Shown piece after piece: positions 49,301 through 63,719 of a DNA stretch of 64,000 nucleotides. Position numbers and translations under genes: made by a program. Numbering within the stretch: the stretch's first letter is position 1; each line of letters opens with the position of its first letter. The notes under the pieces were generated by a model. The model had not been told where the DNA came from and ran no database searches. It saw only the letters and a program-made list of their open reading frames with translations. The stretch is from Chionis minor (taxonomy: Eukaryota > Chordata > Aves > Charadriiformes > Chionididae). The stretch covers positions 1,265,659 through 1,329,658 of the forward strand of contig VZSF01001524.1 in the NCBI GenBank assembly GCA_013398295.1, given 5' to 3'.

Positions 49301-52300
49301 TGGCAGAAGCAGCTCGCTGTTGCTGACCTCTTTTTCTGGAAATCTTTTGAGAGGGACTGAAAGAGTAGCTTTATAACACAAGGGAAGAAAGATTCCAGCC
49401 AAACCATGCCCCTCTTTGAAAAACACGCAGCTAGTCAACTCTTAGAAGCGTATTAACTGAAGCCAACCTCTACAGTTTCATTTATTTCTACATATAGTTA
49501 CTTTAAGGTTCTCCTGTAGATTACATAAAATTCTACTCTAGGCTATTCAAAGCAGGCAGTTTACTTACGGTTCGGCATTCTTCACACATAATCGTACTGG
49601 TTAACTCTCCACCAAAGATTCGATCTACAAAACTTTGTATTCCCTTTTTCTTTTCATATTCTGAGAATTGACAAGGAATATAGTAAAATTAGTAACATTA
49701 CATATAATATACTGGCGACCAATTTAGTTATGGCATACCAAATTAAAAAAAAAAATTAAAAAAAGAGAGAACACGGTATCTAAGAGGTATGGTAGAACGT
49801 GTTAGCCTGTTCTATTTTCCTCAGGGAGTAAGATTCTTAGATTAAGATTCTTTCATGTATCAAAGGAAGACGGGCAAAAACATATTCGCAGAAGACAGTT
49901 TGACTGAAATAACCCCTTTACCACTTTCTCAACTCAACTGCATTTTCCTATTTTCTCAGAATCAATACATCGCAATAAGAGTTCCTCTTTTCTCTCAGGA
50001 CTTAAGTCAAACAACTGTCTGAACCTAAAAAACAAGCACTAACTTTTGCCTCTATAGGTGCCCTGCAAACAAAACCAATTCCCTCAAGTTATATCTTCAG
50101 TGTAGCATGTAGTCTGAATTTAAACTTGCTCTTCATCTTCTAACCTAAGTCATCTTGAAAATTTAAAAAATTCTGCTGCTCACTGTTTGGGTTTTTTTGT
50201 ACAACTGTTAAGTAACAATGGACTATTAGGACTGAATAAGCCATTACACTCATGTGCTAATATTTTAATTTCTTACATAATACTTGAATGATTAAACACC
50301 ACACAAAAATATTTTAATGTATAATGGCTATGGAATCAAATCTCTCTTGCACTGTTATGAAGGAAATGCCACCAAGTTCAGTAAGACATTTATTTAAAAG
50401 AGACTAACACTACTGAACCTTATATTCTAGATACACACATATTCGAGAGGTGGCATAAAGTTGTACAATTAAACATGTATGTTTTAGTTCATACTATTAG
50501 TGTTACTTTGTGCACTTCAATGAAACAGAAGATTTTAAATTACCACATCATCAGTAACATGTATTTTACCTTTAATTTTCTTTTTAAGTTCTTCTTCATT
50601 TTGTTTGTTAGAGTCAGTCAGCGCCTTCAGTATTCCACCACTTATTTGCTGAAATTTTCAAAAAAAATACACACTGCAAAGTTTCCTAAACTAATTCAGT
50701 TTACGAGTTCATTTTACAAAATGTTTCAGATTGAGTAAAAAGTTTAATCTTCACCAATTGAGAGAATTAATAAAAACACCACCAATGCCTCTAGAGACAC
50801 AAAATAGTTCCTGCGGATATTAATAAAATAACTGAGAAACAAGCTTGCAACCGTAATGTTGCAATTAGTACATAAGAAAATCAGTCTAATGATTAAATAC
50901 TTTCCCCAAATTAAAACTGTCAAAAAAGCTTATGCAATTCCCACAAATGAACTTTCAGGCATTTCAGAAATAAAGACGAAAGGACATTCTTTAGGGCGAC
51001 TACACATACTGCAAACCCACCTTTTCTACAGAAGTTTTGGACATGTCAATCTATTTCTGAAGGACAACAGACGTTTATATTAAAAGTGTTGAATTAACCA
51101 AAGACTTATAGAGCAAGCAAAAGTGAACCTTTCTACTTGATTTTATTAGAAGAGCAAAGAGAATAACCAGGACACTGCTTTCCCAAAAGGCAGACAATAT
51201 CATTACCTTAGAAACCTAAACAATGTGTGTAACATATGTACGAGATACAGGCCACAAAGAAAGTTCTTTCTTTAAATAGTTTTGATAAATTAAGAGTAAT
51301 CCCCGTGGTTGCTCCTGCACAATCCCATTCCTTAGAGGCTGCCCAGTTCTACTGCTCTGTTGCTAATCTGCTTCAAGGAAGCGCTATGGGAGCACAAACC
51401 ACCCTGCAGAGGTTGACGTCTCAGAACAAACATTGCTTCTCCCCTCAGCAGAGGGGAAAGTCTTGGTCTGGGGTATGAAGAAGAAAGGCGCACGCACAAC
51501 TTTGAAATTAGCACTCACTTGGATTTCTTCTGCTCTCATTCCATCAAGTAAGTAACGAAGCAATTCATGACTGTCTTGCTGCTGGTAACCTTTGAATCGT
51601 ATTGCTCTGTTAAATGAAACAACAGTCGTAAAGCGTAATTGAACTTAGACAAAGACGAAGTGAAAACAATGCACACGAGACACAAAAGGACAAAGTCTCA
51701 AGCATGTATGTATATGAAAGCAACAAGTGTCTACGTATGGCATTTCCTAAAAATATGAAGCTAGCAAATCAGAATATGTCACTGAACAGCTTTAATTTTA
51801 CTTCTATTCATTTTTATTTTGCTCTTTATCCTCTTCTCACAAAACTTGTTAAGTATTATACAAATTTTATATGCTGTGACGTGAGCTCAAGAGAAAAAAA
51901 AAGGGAGAAAACTGACCTTTTTAAACAACTAACAATTTTTTTTTCATACTCACAATGACATGCAATTGTACAGATACTCACTTTTTACAAACCTGAGCAA
52001 AAAGTTCCTTAGGAGTGACTACCCCTTTTTTTGTCTCCTGAATTTCTGTCAGGAACTGATACATGGCTAATGTCAAAGGACCCGGCTGATCTAGTTTTAT
52101 CAGCTGAGGTTCCTGTTTTAAACAAAAGCAACAAAGTTGTTTGCCTTAATTTGGTGACAGATTCTTCTGGAGTAAGTTCTTCCTTATCTAAACACTTCAG
52201 TTCTTGAAAACATCATTATACAATAGAACACACAAAAATCCCCAAATGGCAGTAAGTTAACCCGACAAAAACAATCAACATATGGTTTCTCATGAGATGA

Positions 52301-55300
52301 TACCCAAACACTGGGCTAAGAATCATTAATTATTTATTGCTTAGTTGCAACTCTGCATTTCTTGCTCTTATTAGGAAAAAAACACCATTTCTTAAAATGC
52401 ACAACCCTTCTTTCCCATACAAATCCCTAACTAACGACAGGTGCGTTATTTAAATCAGCGCTGAAGACATCCTCTAGTTTCATATTTTGCATTTAGACAA
52501 GTGACACTATAGCAGAAGTCATACAATTTCATCCTTTAAATAACTTAATCATAAGCACTTCTTTGATGACAAATTAATACTTAAGAGTTTTGAATCACTA
52601 CTCTCTCACTTTGAATGAAAGCCCTCTGCTGACTTCAGAAGCGGCTCTATGGAAACGAATGGTGAAGTTCCCACTGATTTTACATCTTAAACTTGTTAGT
52701 ATTTAGCTGAAATAGCTTTAAAATCCAGAGAAGAGTATCGCTTGTTTCTTTAAGAGATTGGAAGGGTGGGGAGAAACACTATGGAGGTAGAAGCACATAT
52801 ACCATTGATAACTCTGGTGACTCGATTTTAATCGTTGTGCCGGGCATTTTAGCTTCTTTAAGCAGCTCCCTCAGGACTGGAGTTTGTGACAAATTCTGTA
52901 GAAAATAAAAGAAAGAAATTTGTATCAACCAGATTAGCAGCAATTTATTTTTCCCAAACACAGAACAAGATTAGTAACTACCACTCTGGAAATCGTAACA
53001 CTATTTAACAGTTGAAGGTACATTCCATACATATGTCTAATGAGACTTCCAAGTGTTCTCTATACATACAATTTTACATTGCAGAAACCCCAGATGTATT
53101 ATTCTGCTACTTCTTCTATACTGATCTTTTGACTATTTACCAGTGTCTGTTTCTAGAAATCAGAAGGTAAAACACAGTACACGTCTGTTTAGAATACATT
53201 TAAAAGTAGAAGTAAAAATCAAAAGGCTTACTAAAACCTGTAAGTACAGGGAGAATTTTGTTTGAGTAAAGCTTCAGTATCAAGAGCCAAAGCAGACAAG
53301 ATTACACGCGAGTTCTAATACACATGAAAGAGAAAGTTTCTTCTATCCAAACACTTCTTAGCCAAGCAAGACACACAAGATGGCAATGCAATATGCTCAT
53401 CCCGTTAGTATTTATTTTTATTTGATTTCCTGTTGCTGAGAGAGGCATTTTTGTTTCAGTAAACACTCACGGTCTTTGGGTATTCATGTCTCATACTCTA
53501 AGAGTTCAGCAAGGGTGACATGCCAGACTATTTTTTTTTTTTTTACTAAACTAGGAAGTTGGCATGCTTAATCTATAGCAGTGAAGATGCTGTCCCTCAA
53601 AGAAAGGGCAGTTTGTTATATCTTCCCTTAGAGCAAGTCTGAACCTGCAGCTCCATTTCTTCATATTTCTCTGCGCCAACACACTATTTTTAGAATGAAA
53701 TCATCATTCTTGGCAGACAAAAATCACATTCTAATTGTATCACTGTATAATGCTGTGGTGGGGGTTGTTGAGGGTTGGTTTTTTTTTTTCTTTTACAACC
53801 CCAAATTTTTTTTATGAGCAGCAATAACTCCATACTGTACCTGCATCACTGCATTAAAGAAACATGTATTCCCCAAGTTACTAAGTCCTTTCACAGACAC
53901 TTCTGAGTTAGTACGTGAATGAGAATTCTCTTCTTTAAGAGAGACTTCTTTTTCTTGCTCATTTTTGCTGTCTTTTTCTACTTTTTTATTTTCAACTTCT
54001 TTGTTCTCTTGTTGTTTTTCTGCTGAAATAATAAAAAAACATACCACATATTAACCCAGTAACAGGGAATAGGCTAGGAAAAAGTTATAGGCAGCAGCTA
54101 TCTACAATGTTTAAAACTTAAGCATATGATAATTAATTCTGTAATTTTATAAATGTAACACTACTGGTTTAGGTTCTTAAACTGTGTAGGTAACAGGATG
54201 CAAAAAAGAAACAAAATAAACCAACAAAAAAAAATAATCACGAACGCCTAAAATGCAATTTCAGATCAGCATAGAATTTAAACAGCCCCTTGGCCCACAA
54301 GCCATTCATGCCAACAATCTCTGAAATTCTGCATGCATTATGTGAAATTTCATTCCTGTTGCAAAATAACCTATGTTATGGCTTTATACAACATCCAACA
54401 AGATGGTATCTGAGATAATATCTCTTTTGACATGGCACAACTGTCTGAAATGGAATTTACAGGCCTCCCACCACCCAAATAGTCTTATGTTCATTTCATG
54501 AACCTAACAGATGAAACTGGAAGGTTTATATTCTTCAAGACACATTAAATATATTTGCCCCAAAATTACTTTGGTGTATTGCTAAAAATTTCAATGACCC
54601 ATTTCATAAAAACATACAGGAATTCCAGGTAATTTTCAGAATAACACCCACACTGGTTCTGCCAGTTTGGCAGTCTACTATTGATAAAGTTTCTGACAAA
54701 CAGGGCTGTGAGCCAAGATTAACTTTAAAATAAAGTAATGCCAGCTCAGAGAAAGCAAGGAAAACAGACAAGACAATCTTTGGAGATGGACAAGAAACAG
54801 ACGGATGGAAAACAACAGATGGAACACCTAAAAGAGACAACAGCTGCACCCAGGTATTCGTCTGTTCTTCAGTTCAAATCTGAGAAGAAAATTTTAGCAA
54901 TCAATATGAAGTTCAAATATTAGATGTAGAGAAACTAGGTATCTGGGAAATACTGACCGAAACCGCTCAAAGATTCCGGTCCCTGGGGGAAAACCTCAGC
55001 TGCTTCCTGAACAAATATTCAGAGACTGCCATTTGGCACTCCTGGATGGTTGGGATCTTTTTCCCAAGGGCCTATGATTTCAACCAAGCATAGGATGGTG
55101 TTGGAATTTTTGATAGCCGTGAGTTATAGCATTTATGTTGATATGCAAATTCTTCCATGTTTTCCAGTGGAAATACAGTTTTGCCATTGTGGAAACTGGG
55201 GGGTTTTGCTGCGTTCATTTCCTTCTAAACAACCACGTTTTGCAGACAGACTGCAGGATGAACACGTTATTTTAGAGACTTCCGAATACACTGCAGCTAC

Positions 55301-58300
55301 CTATACTAAATGTACAGATCCAGCAAACAAATCCTCTTGTACACTCCTGGTATACTCCTTCCATTAGGAAAGGTGTTGCAACAGCTAGACACTTAGTAAT
55401 TCCAGCTGATACATTCACAAATACCTTCAAAAATACTTTTGAAAAAATCAAATCAAATTATCCTTAAGCAATAACAATTTTTCTTCAGGTCTCAAGACAG
55501 GCTGAGCAATACTGATGGATAAACACAGCACTTTTAAGTACTGAAAGTCAATTCCTTACAGCACAACCAAACGTGACATTCTTAAAAAAAAGTCTCAGTA
55601 AAATTTTATTTTTTTCCTTCTACTCCTGTATCTCCGGAAAAAGTTTAGGGGACGCTGAGCAAAATCTTCATCCAATTAGATCCATGGGCTAGGATGTTAC
55701 CTACACTATCAGAACTCTGACCAAAAAAAAAAAAAAAAAAAAAAAAAGGGGAAGGAATTTGCTTTCTAATTTACCATAGAGTGTTTCAAAACTTAAATCT
55801 AATTTCATGTACATTCTTGATTTACAGTACTGTCTCCTACATTTAAGGGACTGTCTGATTTACTGCAGGTATACTATAGTTACTTACCTGTGCGTGATGA
55901 GTCAGTAGAAACTTGTTTTCTAATAAAATCCACAGTCTGACCCAATCTGGTTGAAGTATTATATGAGACTTCATTATCGCACACGTAGCACCTGTCTCCG
56001 CCACCCCCAAAAGAAAAACAATTATTTTTTTTTCCCTCTATTGTTTAAAAAACCTAATCTACTTGTTTGTTTGATGCAATTCATTAAGAAAAGATCTAAG
56101 ATGACAAGACTTATTTTAAGATTTGGAAGTCTTAGAGAAGAGTTCCATCTATTTCTGACCAAGAAAATAAAACATTTAAAAATTATCTTCTCTAAATTAT
56201 TTCAGTGACCGGATGTTGCAATTTACAAATACAAATTAGACCCATAAAAGATGAGATTAGAAACCTAGTCTGCAAGAAAAATAAATGTAGGGAAAATTTT
56301 GCCAAAATCAAGAAACTAAGATAGCAGGCCCTAAAGGAAACGACTTCGAAATATGATGGCATGGAAAAATATTTTGAGTATTCTAGCCAAGCAAGTACTT
56401 CATTATATTTAAATTGGATAAGAAACAAACCAGTGTCCTCCATTAGTCCTGCACGCTTTTATTTGCTTTTCTGTTGTTGATATAAATCTATTTGTGTCTT
56501 TATGAGCAAAGAATTGTGTGGTTAGGCCACTAATCTGTTTTAAATAAAATCGTAAGAGAAGCTGCAGTGACAAAGGCTCAAGTAGGAGTAAAATTCTGCC
56601 AGAACACATACAGCCAAAGGAGAGTTGCATGTACTGATTTCGTAGCACTGACCGATGAAGTCTTTGAAGAGGTGACAAAAGGTATTGGAGAGAATGCAAA
56701 TACTTCTGCACTTTGAAACATACCAATTACAGTTCTTGGGCACAAATGCATTTAGCAGATTTCAGGATCACCACAAGTCAGACTCTGTTTTCGACTATTA
56801 CAAGCAGCAGAAATCTGCAGCAAAGTGCTTCCCTAAACCACTAGCATACCTAGAATTAGCTGCAATTTTCACATTTCCTCATGTCTCATTGAAAAAAATA
56901 GCTTAACCTTTGGATCCCTGAGTATGTATTTATTGTCTGCCTGGTTAATCATAAAAACAGGCATTCTTACTCTTGGAATAACAAATGCTCGTTACTTCCA
57001 TGGGCAATTTTTAACATCATAACGTTACATTCATCAAAAATTTTCATAGGAAGTCTTGAAAGAATCAAGGGATTGGAAAGAAGACTTTTCAACGATGGCT
57101 GTTAGACCAGTGGGACAAAAACATTAAGTAGATCCAACTGGTAAGCCATACCGATACTGAAAAAACATACAATAGCACTTGTAACCCCAGAACAGCAGAA
57201 CTTAATGAATGACTGGAACGCTCCTCTTTCTCTCCACATTCAAAACCTTTTCTTTTAACCGCTTACAGGTGCTATTCAAGTCCAATTTCAACCACATAAG
57301 CATGCACACCACAGAGAGGTTTATTCATACATTCATAGTATTAATAAATTCTGATCAAAAATGCTTTTGCTTTTAGGTACTAAGTCCACTGTGAAATACA
57401 GTTCTTGATTGTAGGTTTGATTTATAACAGCAATTTATACCCAATATATCAATCTCTGTATAATTTCTTGTGCAAGTTTATACAACCAAGAAATTCTAGA
57501 AGGAAGCAAAATATCTTGCTTAGATAACTCCCTCTCATTTGCAAGTACTTTGATTTAAAAACTATGTAAGTTTTAGAGCAGAGAAAATAAAGACATTTAA
57601 AATCATAATTTTAAAATGTATTTAAATTCACAAAAATAAGTTCACTAGTTCATTAGTAATATATGTTACTAACATCCATTTCTATTGTAGAGTTCAATAA
57701 AAATACTGATCACTGCATAGGAGTGCTAAATATGATCAAGTAAAAAGATAATGTTACATGCGATATTTTTTAATTAACATAATTAACATAATGACAAGAA
57801 GTTTAAAAAAGGTTACAAAGCAAAATGAAAACTCTTTAAGTAAGACACAAAATTTCTGTACGGCACAGTTTGGAGAACTAAAAGTTCCCCTTTATATAGT
57901 AACATGCTATTCCTTTTAAGAATATTCCTTTCAGGAGAAGGAAAAACTAGCAGGGAGATGGAATTTACACTGACTGATCCAGTAACGTCTTGTAATTCTA
58001 CAGTCGTGCTTCTTAACTACACATATGGTATTAAGAAGTCATATGTATTGGGAAAATAAAGTAATTAAGTTTGTCACTAGCTGTGTACCAGAAAATAGCT
58101 TCTACCAAGGCCAAAAGCTGAGATTTAGAGGTACATAACGACATAATGTTTCTACGTGTCAGTATTCGGTCCAAGCAAAAGCAGTAAAATATGAAGTCAA
58201 CAGCATCTACTAGTCGGTCCATTTCAGCTTCAATTATGAAAATTTCCTAGTTATAAATTTCATAAGTAGTATTTACTCAGCAAATCTCAGCAAAGACTGC

Positions 58301-61300
58301 TAGGAATTATGCGCGTAGAAATGCTTTATAAATTTCTAGAGATAAGTCCTAGAAATCACAAAGAAAAGAAAACACAAATCATATCCCAGGCTCTGTTGCT
58401 CTCTAGCTATGTCTTATAATTGTTGCCTGACAAACTCACCACACACTCCAGTTGTCCAAACTGAGAACCAAACAATGGGGATCTGATCTCGGCGTTGTAT
58501 AATGCTTTAAAGCATGCTGTTCTTGAGAATTTCTGCCACAGCCCTATAATGTTGATAACCAGAAGTGTCACAAAATCCAGTTGACTATCAATGAAACATA
58601 CATAAAGTCAGAGTATAAACAAAGTATTAAAATGAGAACTGATTATGTTAAACTAATTAGGATGAACAGATGGGTGTCTACTTCAAGACACTTATTTCTG
58701 CAGAGAAAGAAGTAACTTACCGCGTGCAGAAAAACTAAAAAGCTGCTCAGGGACTGAACATCTGATTTACAAATTCTAGATTGAACAGCTTGAAGAACAA
58801 AACAGACCAAAACCGAAACCCCCTTCAGCATGCAGAACTTTAAGTTTAATAAACTAGATCTTACTGTAAAAATCACAAATGAGGAACGTTAACAGAAATT
58901 TTTACTTTCTTAGCAAAATAATTTGAATTTTCTAGGAAAATAAGTCCTCAAGATGGTAGTTCAGCCTAAAGTCTGCTAAATGCTTTTGTGCCAAGCTTCT
59001 AAGCACTTCATTTCCAATTCAGAGCAGACCTTTTTTATCACAATGAAGCGTATCAAATAATTTATGTAGCACCACCTTTAAAATAAAAAAAGAGAGAATA
59101 TAAGAGTTTAATCAGAAGCTCTCTTGTTCCGCTGTACTAAGAGGCACTGAAAGATATTAAGAAAAATTAGTAACAAAACAAGAGATACCCTATGGCCACA
59201 TTTTAGACATAACCATATTGAAGGGCTTTCATCAGCCTCCTCCTCAGATTTCTCTTGCGTCTTATTGTCTGCCTTGCAGTCCTGACAAACATGCCATTCC
59301 ACGTTCAGCAGCGCCTTTTTGAGATGACCTTGGTCCAATCCTTTACGAATATGCTTGCACAGAGGTTCTACAAAATAAAAAGCACAAGAAGGATGCAGGT
59401 ATCATAACAAATGCAAATGTCTCTAGGATTCAAAGACACAGGCAGCAATCCTGACGCTACGACAGCCTTTCTAGAGCCAAAGAAACATTGGCAATTTAGC
59501 AGACGTACCAGAAAGAAACCCTCTCTTACCCCCATTCACAATCCGGGGCTATTGTTGCTGCATCCTAACTACTGCATTACTGAAAAAAAACCAAACCAAA
59601 ACAAAACAAAAAGTATAACTCAAATCTACGTCTAGTCAGAGGAGTTGACAAAACCTTTGGATGTAAACCTACCTACTGTGCCAGGCTGTGGGCTTCTATA
59701 ATTGTGGCATTACGATTCCCACACCTCCCAGGGAGCAGCCACAGCCCACTGCCACGGTTCCCAGTCACCAAGGCAGCACCTGGCTGGCCTATAAAAGCGG
59801 AGATTATGGAGGTTACGCTTCCAGCTGAGCTGCCTCAGCCAAATTATGCAGCAGGCTATGGCAAAAAAGAATGGCAGAGTCATCCTCCCATACTACTAGC
59901 ACTTCACACTACAACACTACACCGTACGTGGAGCTGCATCTTCTGGGCCTGGTGTCAACTCCAACTATTTAACCAAACTCTACTAAGAATGGTTACACCG
60001 AGAACAGGCATCTGTTGCTAAGAGCTATTATCAGGAGTTTAATTATCTTATCTATTTTTTGTTTATTTTTTTAAGGTTGTTGGTTATATTGCCACTTGAG
60101 CAAAGAGAAGCTCCTCTAAGCTAAAGTTGCGCACAGAGAAATTATGATTGACAGACAACACATACGCGAACTCATTCAAGTTCTTCCAAATAAAAAAAAA
60201 TGAGGAACATATGTAATTTTTTTCCTTTGGCTTTTGGTCCAGGGTTTTTTGAGGTGATTTTTTGTTGGTGGTGGTTTGGTTTTTCTTACACAGCGTAGGC
60301 TTCTAAGACATTTAGCATCATCAGCCTACAAATCTTCACTATTTGCAGGTACAAATGTCTAAATTTGCAAATACGGGGTCAAATATCCGACATTACAAAT
60401 GGTTAGTTCAGAAGTCAAAAGGCACAGAGTTAACTAACTCATGCTAAAAGAAAAATGCTGTGTGTACTTCATGTGTTGAAAAAAAAAAGTCACATTTTTG
60501 TGAAACTATTATTGAGAAGAATTACACAGCTGTTTACATAATTGAACTGTCTTAAATCCTTCGCTACAGAGGTATTTTTATTGCTCAGATAGCATAATAG
60601 CTCTGAAACTATCTCTGTGGAGGAGCATATGCAAGATTACAGCCTCAAGATATCCAGCTTCTCCTGGCATGAGTTGAAACTGGTGAAAAGTTTCATACCT
60701 ACAGTTCTGTTTCTGTCCAAGATTATAGGATTTTACCCACGGTACAAATACTAGCCGATAAGAGCCAAATACAGATATTTAGACGCATTCTTTAAGCCTT
60801 TTTAAAAAACACAAGCTTCATTTACAACTTCAAAACTGCCTTTTTTTAAGCAAACATTTTGTCTATTGGCCACTACCATACAGTGGGATTATTCACGATG
60901 ATGAGTCTTAATTTACATTTGTGGCTCTACAGGACTTTGTTGGGGTAAGCTAGCCTATTTTTCACGAAAGAAATGAGATACTGACAGCAACTGCACCATA
61001 ACTTATTTTTTTGCTGGAGAAAAATGAGGAACAATCATAGCAGACATTGATCGTGACTCCAAAAAAAAAAAAAAAAAAAAAAGAAAAAATACAAAAGAAG
61101 CTAAAAAGCCTTAGGAAACAAGAACTACCACAAGACCAGGACAACAAGGAAACCAAAGTACAGTAGAGTTGAATTTAAACAAACAGGCCATCACACTGAG
61201 CGTCTTGGATAAAACTGTAAGTGCTTTCTCTCCCAGCTGAATCAGCATGGCTCAACTTGTTTTCCCAGTCAGGATCAACAGAAAAAGGTGGGCAAGACAC

Positions 61301-62077
61301 AATCTGTGACCTGGTAGACAAGGTGGTAGAACACAATACTACAGAGCACAAGTGAAAACAAGAGCTAGAATAACCAGGGCAAAGAAGATAACAAATAAAA
61401 TTGCAACACAGGTGTGAGACCCAGTACAGCTAGAAGGATAACAGTAACAATCTGGGACTTTCTCTAAAGGAACTCAAGGTGAGGAAGAGAAGTTTTAACC
61501 AAATAGCACTATGATGACTAGAGACCTGAGGTGTCCAGGGCCAGTACTAAGTTAGTTGCTTGTGTCAAGACAAACGGTTTCACAGAAATATTTTAATTGC
61601 AATCGTTTTTGCTGAAAAGAGAATCTTCTGTGACAAAATCTTCATTAGGAAAATACTACTTAAACCTATCATGACAAGTTTAGCAGCCAACTCTACAAAC
61701 ACTTTACACTCTGAGAAATTTTACATGATTCGATTCGATCTGTGTATTAGTAAAGAACTGTGCATCCGAGTTTCTTGAAAACCAAGAAATAATCCTGGTG
61801 TTCTAGCTAGAATTATTATTTTATAGCATACTCAGAAAAGTAACAACACTAATGTTTCCTGGTAGACTTCGGTTTCAATTACACAAATCCACACTTTGTA
61901 AATGAGACTTCAAAGCCAGCGACTAGTGTAAAGGCCTTCTAATATTAATGAGTTTTCAAGCCCTCTTTGAGGTTAAAACAAACATTAGGACCACAGACTT
62001 CTCAGAGGAAACATACCCAGCGTATCCACAGACTCATTAGACTGTGCAGTTTTGCCTTTGATGCGTTTCTTCCCCAT
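43304..62077 (-). CDS. USP16: USP16, ubiquitin-specific protease 16 (complete, 17 coding exons)
   Basis: Cysteine deubiquitinase known in mammals to act on histone H2A and other substrates in cell-cycle and chromatin control. Minus-strand exons in reading order: 62077-62017, 59367-59189, 58543-58440, 55991-55888, 54022-53841, 52895-52803, 52112-51982, 51606-51519, 50648-50570, 49660-49569, 48754-48698, 47526-47365, 46763-46091, 45398-45304, 44091-44005, 43695-43539, 43428-43304. They join to 2469 nt, 822 codons plus stop (human 823). The start is [11 protein letters not shown] ZnF-UBP domain spans about residues 22-145, with its Cys/His set intact. The Cys box [11 protein letters not shown] puts the nucleophile near residue 203, and the His box HYTAYAK puts the general base near 756. 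A long acidic and Lys-rich insert (about 391-640) splits the catalytic domain, as in the mammalian protein. All introns are GT-AG. Oddities are FGHY instead of the usual SGHY and CGHR where human has CGHQ. Confidence 0.96.
43539..43695 (-). CDS. USP16: USP16 exon with catalytic His box
   Basis: Encodes [20 protein letters not shown] followed by [13 protein letters not shown]. The His of GHY is the general base of the USP catalytic triad. The residue before the Gly is Phe (TTT). Human USP16 has Ser there, and SGHY is the usual USP spelling. The remainder of the box is conserved. Confidence 0.93.
46091..46763 (-). CDS. USP16: USP16 large insert exon
   Basis: The longest USP16 exon (673 nt, about 224 codons). 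It continues the Lys/Arg/Gln-rich stretch ([15 protein letters not shown]), then a low-complexity acidic region ([11 protein letters not shown] near 46380-46420), and ends in the conserved [14 protein letters not shown] and LLCDVC segments of the catalytic domain. The acidic middle is poorly conserved against mammals, as expected for a disordered insert. It ends in phase 1 at AAAGA, then GTATGA, so the open frame that runs past 46091 is intron. Confidence 0.9.
53841..54022 (-). CDS. USP16: USP16 exon with catalytic Cys box
   Basis: Encodes a charged coiled-coil-like stretch ([20 protein letters not shown]) followed by [18 protein letters not shown]. The Cys in GNTCFF is the active-site nucleophile of the USP family. 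It starts after acceptor ATTTCAG and ends at GCAG, then GTACAG. Confidence 0.93.
55723..55747 (+). repeat. poly(A) tract in USP16 intron
   Basis: A run of 25 A on the plus strand, with no retrotransposon body recognised next to it. Confidence 0.95.
61061..61082 (+). repeat. poly(A) tract in first USP16 intron
   Basis: A run of 22 A followed by GAAAAAA on the plus strand. No associated element was recognised. Confidence 0.95.
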
Positions 62078-62115
62078 ATTTGTAGTCTGTAATTTTTCTT
62101 ACATGAAAGAGTGAC
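62078..62115 (-). other. USP16: USP16 5' UTR part of the start-codon exon
   Basis: Upstream of the ATG at 62077 two acceptors are possible: ATTTTTCTTTGCTAG before 62115 and TTACAG before 62086. The first has the better pyrimidine tract. Either way the start codon is in the second or a later exon, with a noncoding first exon in the GC-rich region near the right edge. Confidence 0.5.
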
Positions 62116-63600
62116 CTAGCAAAGAAAAATAGTAAATCAGAAACTAGGGTTTGGGTTTACTTGTTCAGTGCTAAACAATAAGTTATTTCTATGGCTAAGA
62201 TGTCCCTTGAGGTGAATTAACTTGTTTTAATTTAACATCTTCAAAAGAAAATAAATTAATTGTACTTAAAGACGAAACAATTGTAACTGTTGTACAGGCA
62301 AGATGACAGTGTGAATTATAAAAACCAAATGATTTAAAATCTTAAATCAAAAGCACTGCACAAAAGAACAAGATGAGAAACTTAAGTATCGGAAATCCTA
62401 TAAATCTTTAGGAATTGTACTTCAACACAGGGATTTTAGGAAAAAGAATTGGGTTTGTCACAATTAAATCTTTAAGTTTTTTGCAATTACAATCTTTCGG
62501 TTTTCTTTACTGCAAATTCCTTGTATCTTTGATGAAATCTGACACAGGAAAATACTATAACATATTTGAAAATATACAGACAACGGGAGTTGTGGTCTTT
62601 CAGGTTCTTCACTGGGGGAGATTTATCATCACTTTCCCAACATATCAAGCGTATGATTCAAACGGGGCCTGCTATTTGGTATGCCTGTAAACCCTTCTAG
62701 TCAAGGGTGATCTGCCACTGCAGAGTCCTAAGCCAAGTGCTCGCCTTCAAAAAGTTGTGTACTGCACATACAAGGGAGGACATTTTCAGCTTTGAGTCTG
62801 CAGCCCCTGTAAGGCCCCCTGCCTTATCTCACAAAGACAGCCTTCAAAAAGACCAGGTAAGCTTAAAAATCGACACATGGGGAGCTAAAAGGACTCAAGA
62901 ATCAAATCTCCGCGGCCTTACGCGGTCTCTGCAGGCTAGCCTGACCCTGCTGCCCACCCTTCCTGTACGCAGGTTCGCACAGTGCTATACCTGACGTGTT
63001 ACACCCCTCCTTTCAAAACCGTTCCTTAGCTTGTCCTCGGCAGCACGCAAGCCACAGAGAACAGCTGGCTACTTGGGAGCTGTCACAGCCGAAAAACGAA
63101 GCCAGCCCAAGAGAAGCAGAGGGGAATTAAGCTGGGAAGAGCTTCGGCCTGATACCCACTGGGGATTTCTTGCACAAAGAACCTTTTCCGAAGCACGCTT
63201 TTAGGATCGATCGCCCAGTAGTTATGGGACAGGCAGGCAGCCACTTCACCAAGAACAGAGTCAGCGGCTTTTGCAACTCACCATTCAATTTGTTCAGAAT
63301 AAGAAATGCCAGATCATCCAACAAGCCCCCTCCTACAGCCCATTTTCCGGGGGTGAAAAAAAAAAAAAAGCAGCTACATTTGATCTTCTACGAACAACTC
63401 CAAGACGCTAAAAAATCCTTCCCAGACTGACTTTTCTCCTGCCAGGGAGATAGGACAGCGGGAACACAGTAAGCTATTAACTTAACCCTCGCTGCGGCTG
63501 GACAGACTTGTCTGACAGGCTCCTCTCCAGCCTCTTCCACCCACGGAAGGGTCCACGCGTGGAAAAGCGCTGCAGAGCCCAAGCAATAGAACGACGGTGT
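62116..63600 (-). other. USP16: probable 5' intron of USP16
   Basis: Sequence between the start-codon exon and the GC-rich promoter region. GC content rises from about 62900 onwards. No coding exon was recognised. Confidence 0.5.
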
Positions 63601-63604
63601 GTTT

Positions 63605-63638
63605 TATATATATATATATACACACATATATATATATT
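63605..63638. repeat. TA/CA dinucleotide microsatellite
   Basis: An alternating TA run interrupted by CACACA, next to a T-rich patch, at the inner edge of the GC-rich promoter region. Confidence 0.95.
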
Positions 63639-63660
63639 TGGGGTTTGTTTTTTTTCTTTT

Positions 63661-63718
63661 TTAAACAAGAGCGGTCTGCAAACGACCAACAGTGCACCTG
63701 CGTCGGACGGAAACCCGT
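63661..63718 (+). repeat. 58-bp direct repeat, copy 1
   Basis: A 58-base unit starting TTAAACAAGAGCGGTCTGCA and ending GGAAACCCGT, identical to 63888-63945. It is followed immediately by a single N at 63719. Confidence 0.97.
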
Positions 63719-63719
63719 N

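Noticed and set aside
59704..60021. 105-codon plus-strand open frame in the first long USP16 coding intron
   Set aside because: It lies antisense within an intron with no recognisable protein similarity or promoter. Chance is the simplest reading.
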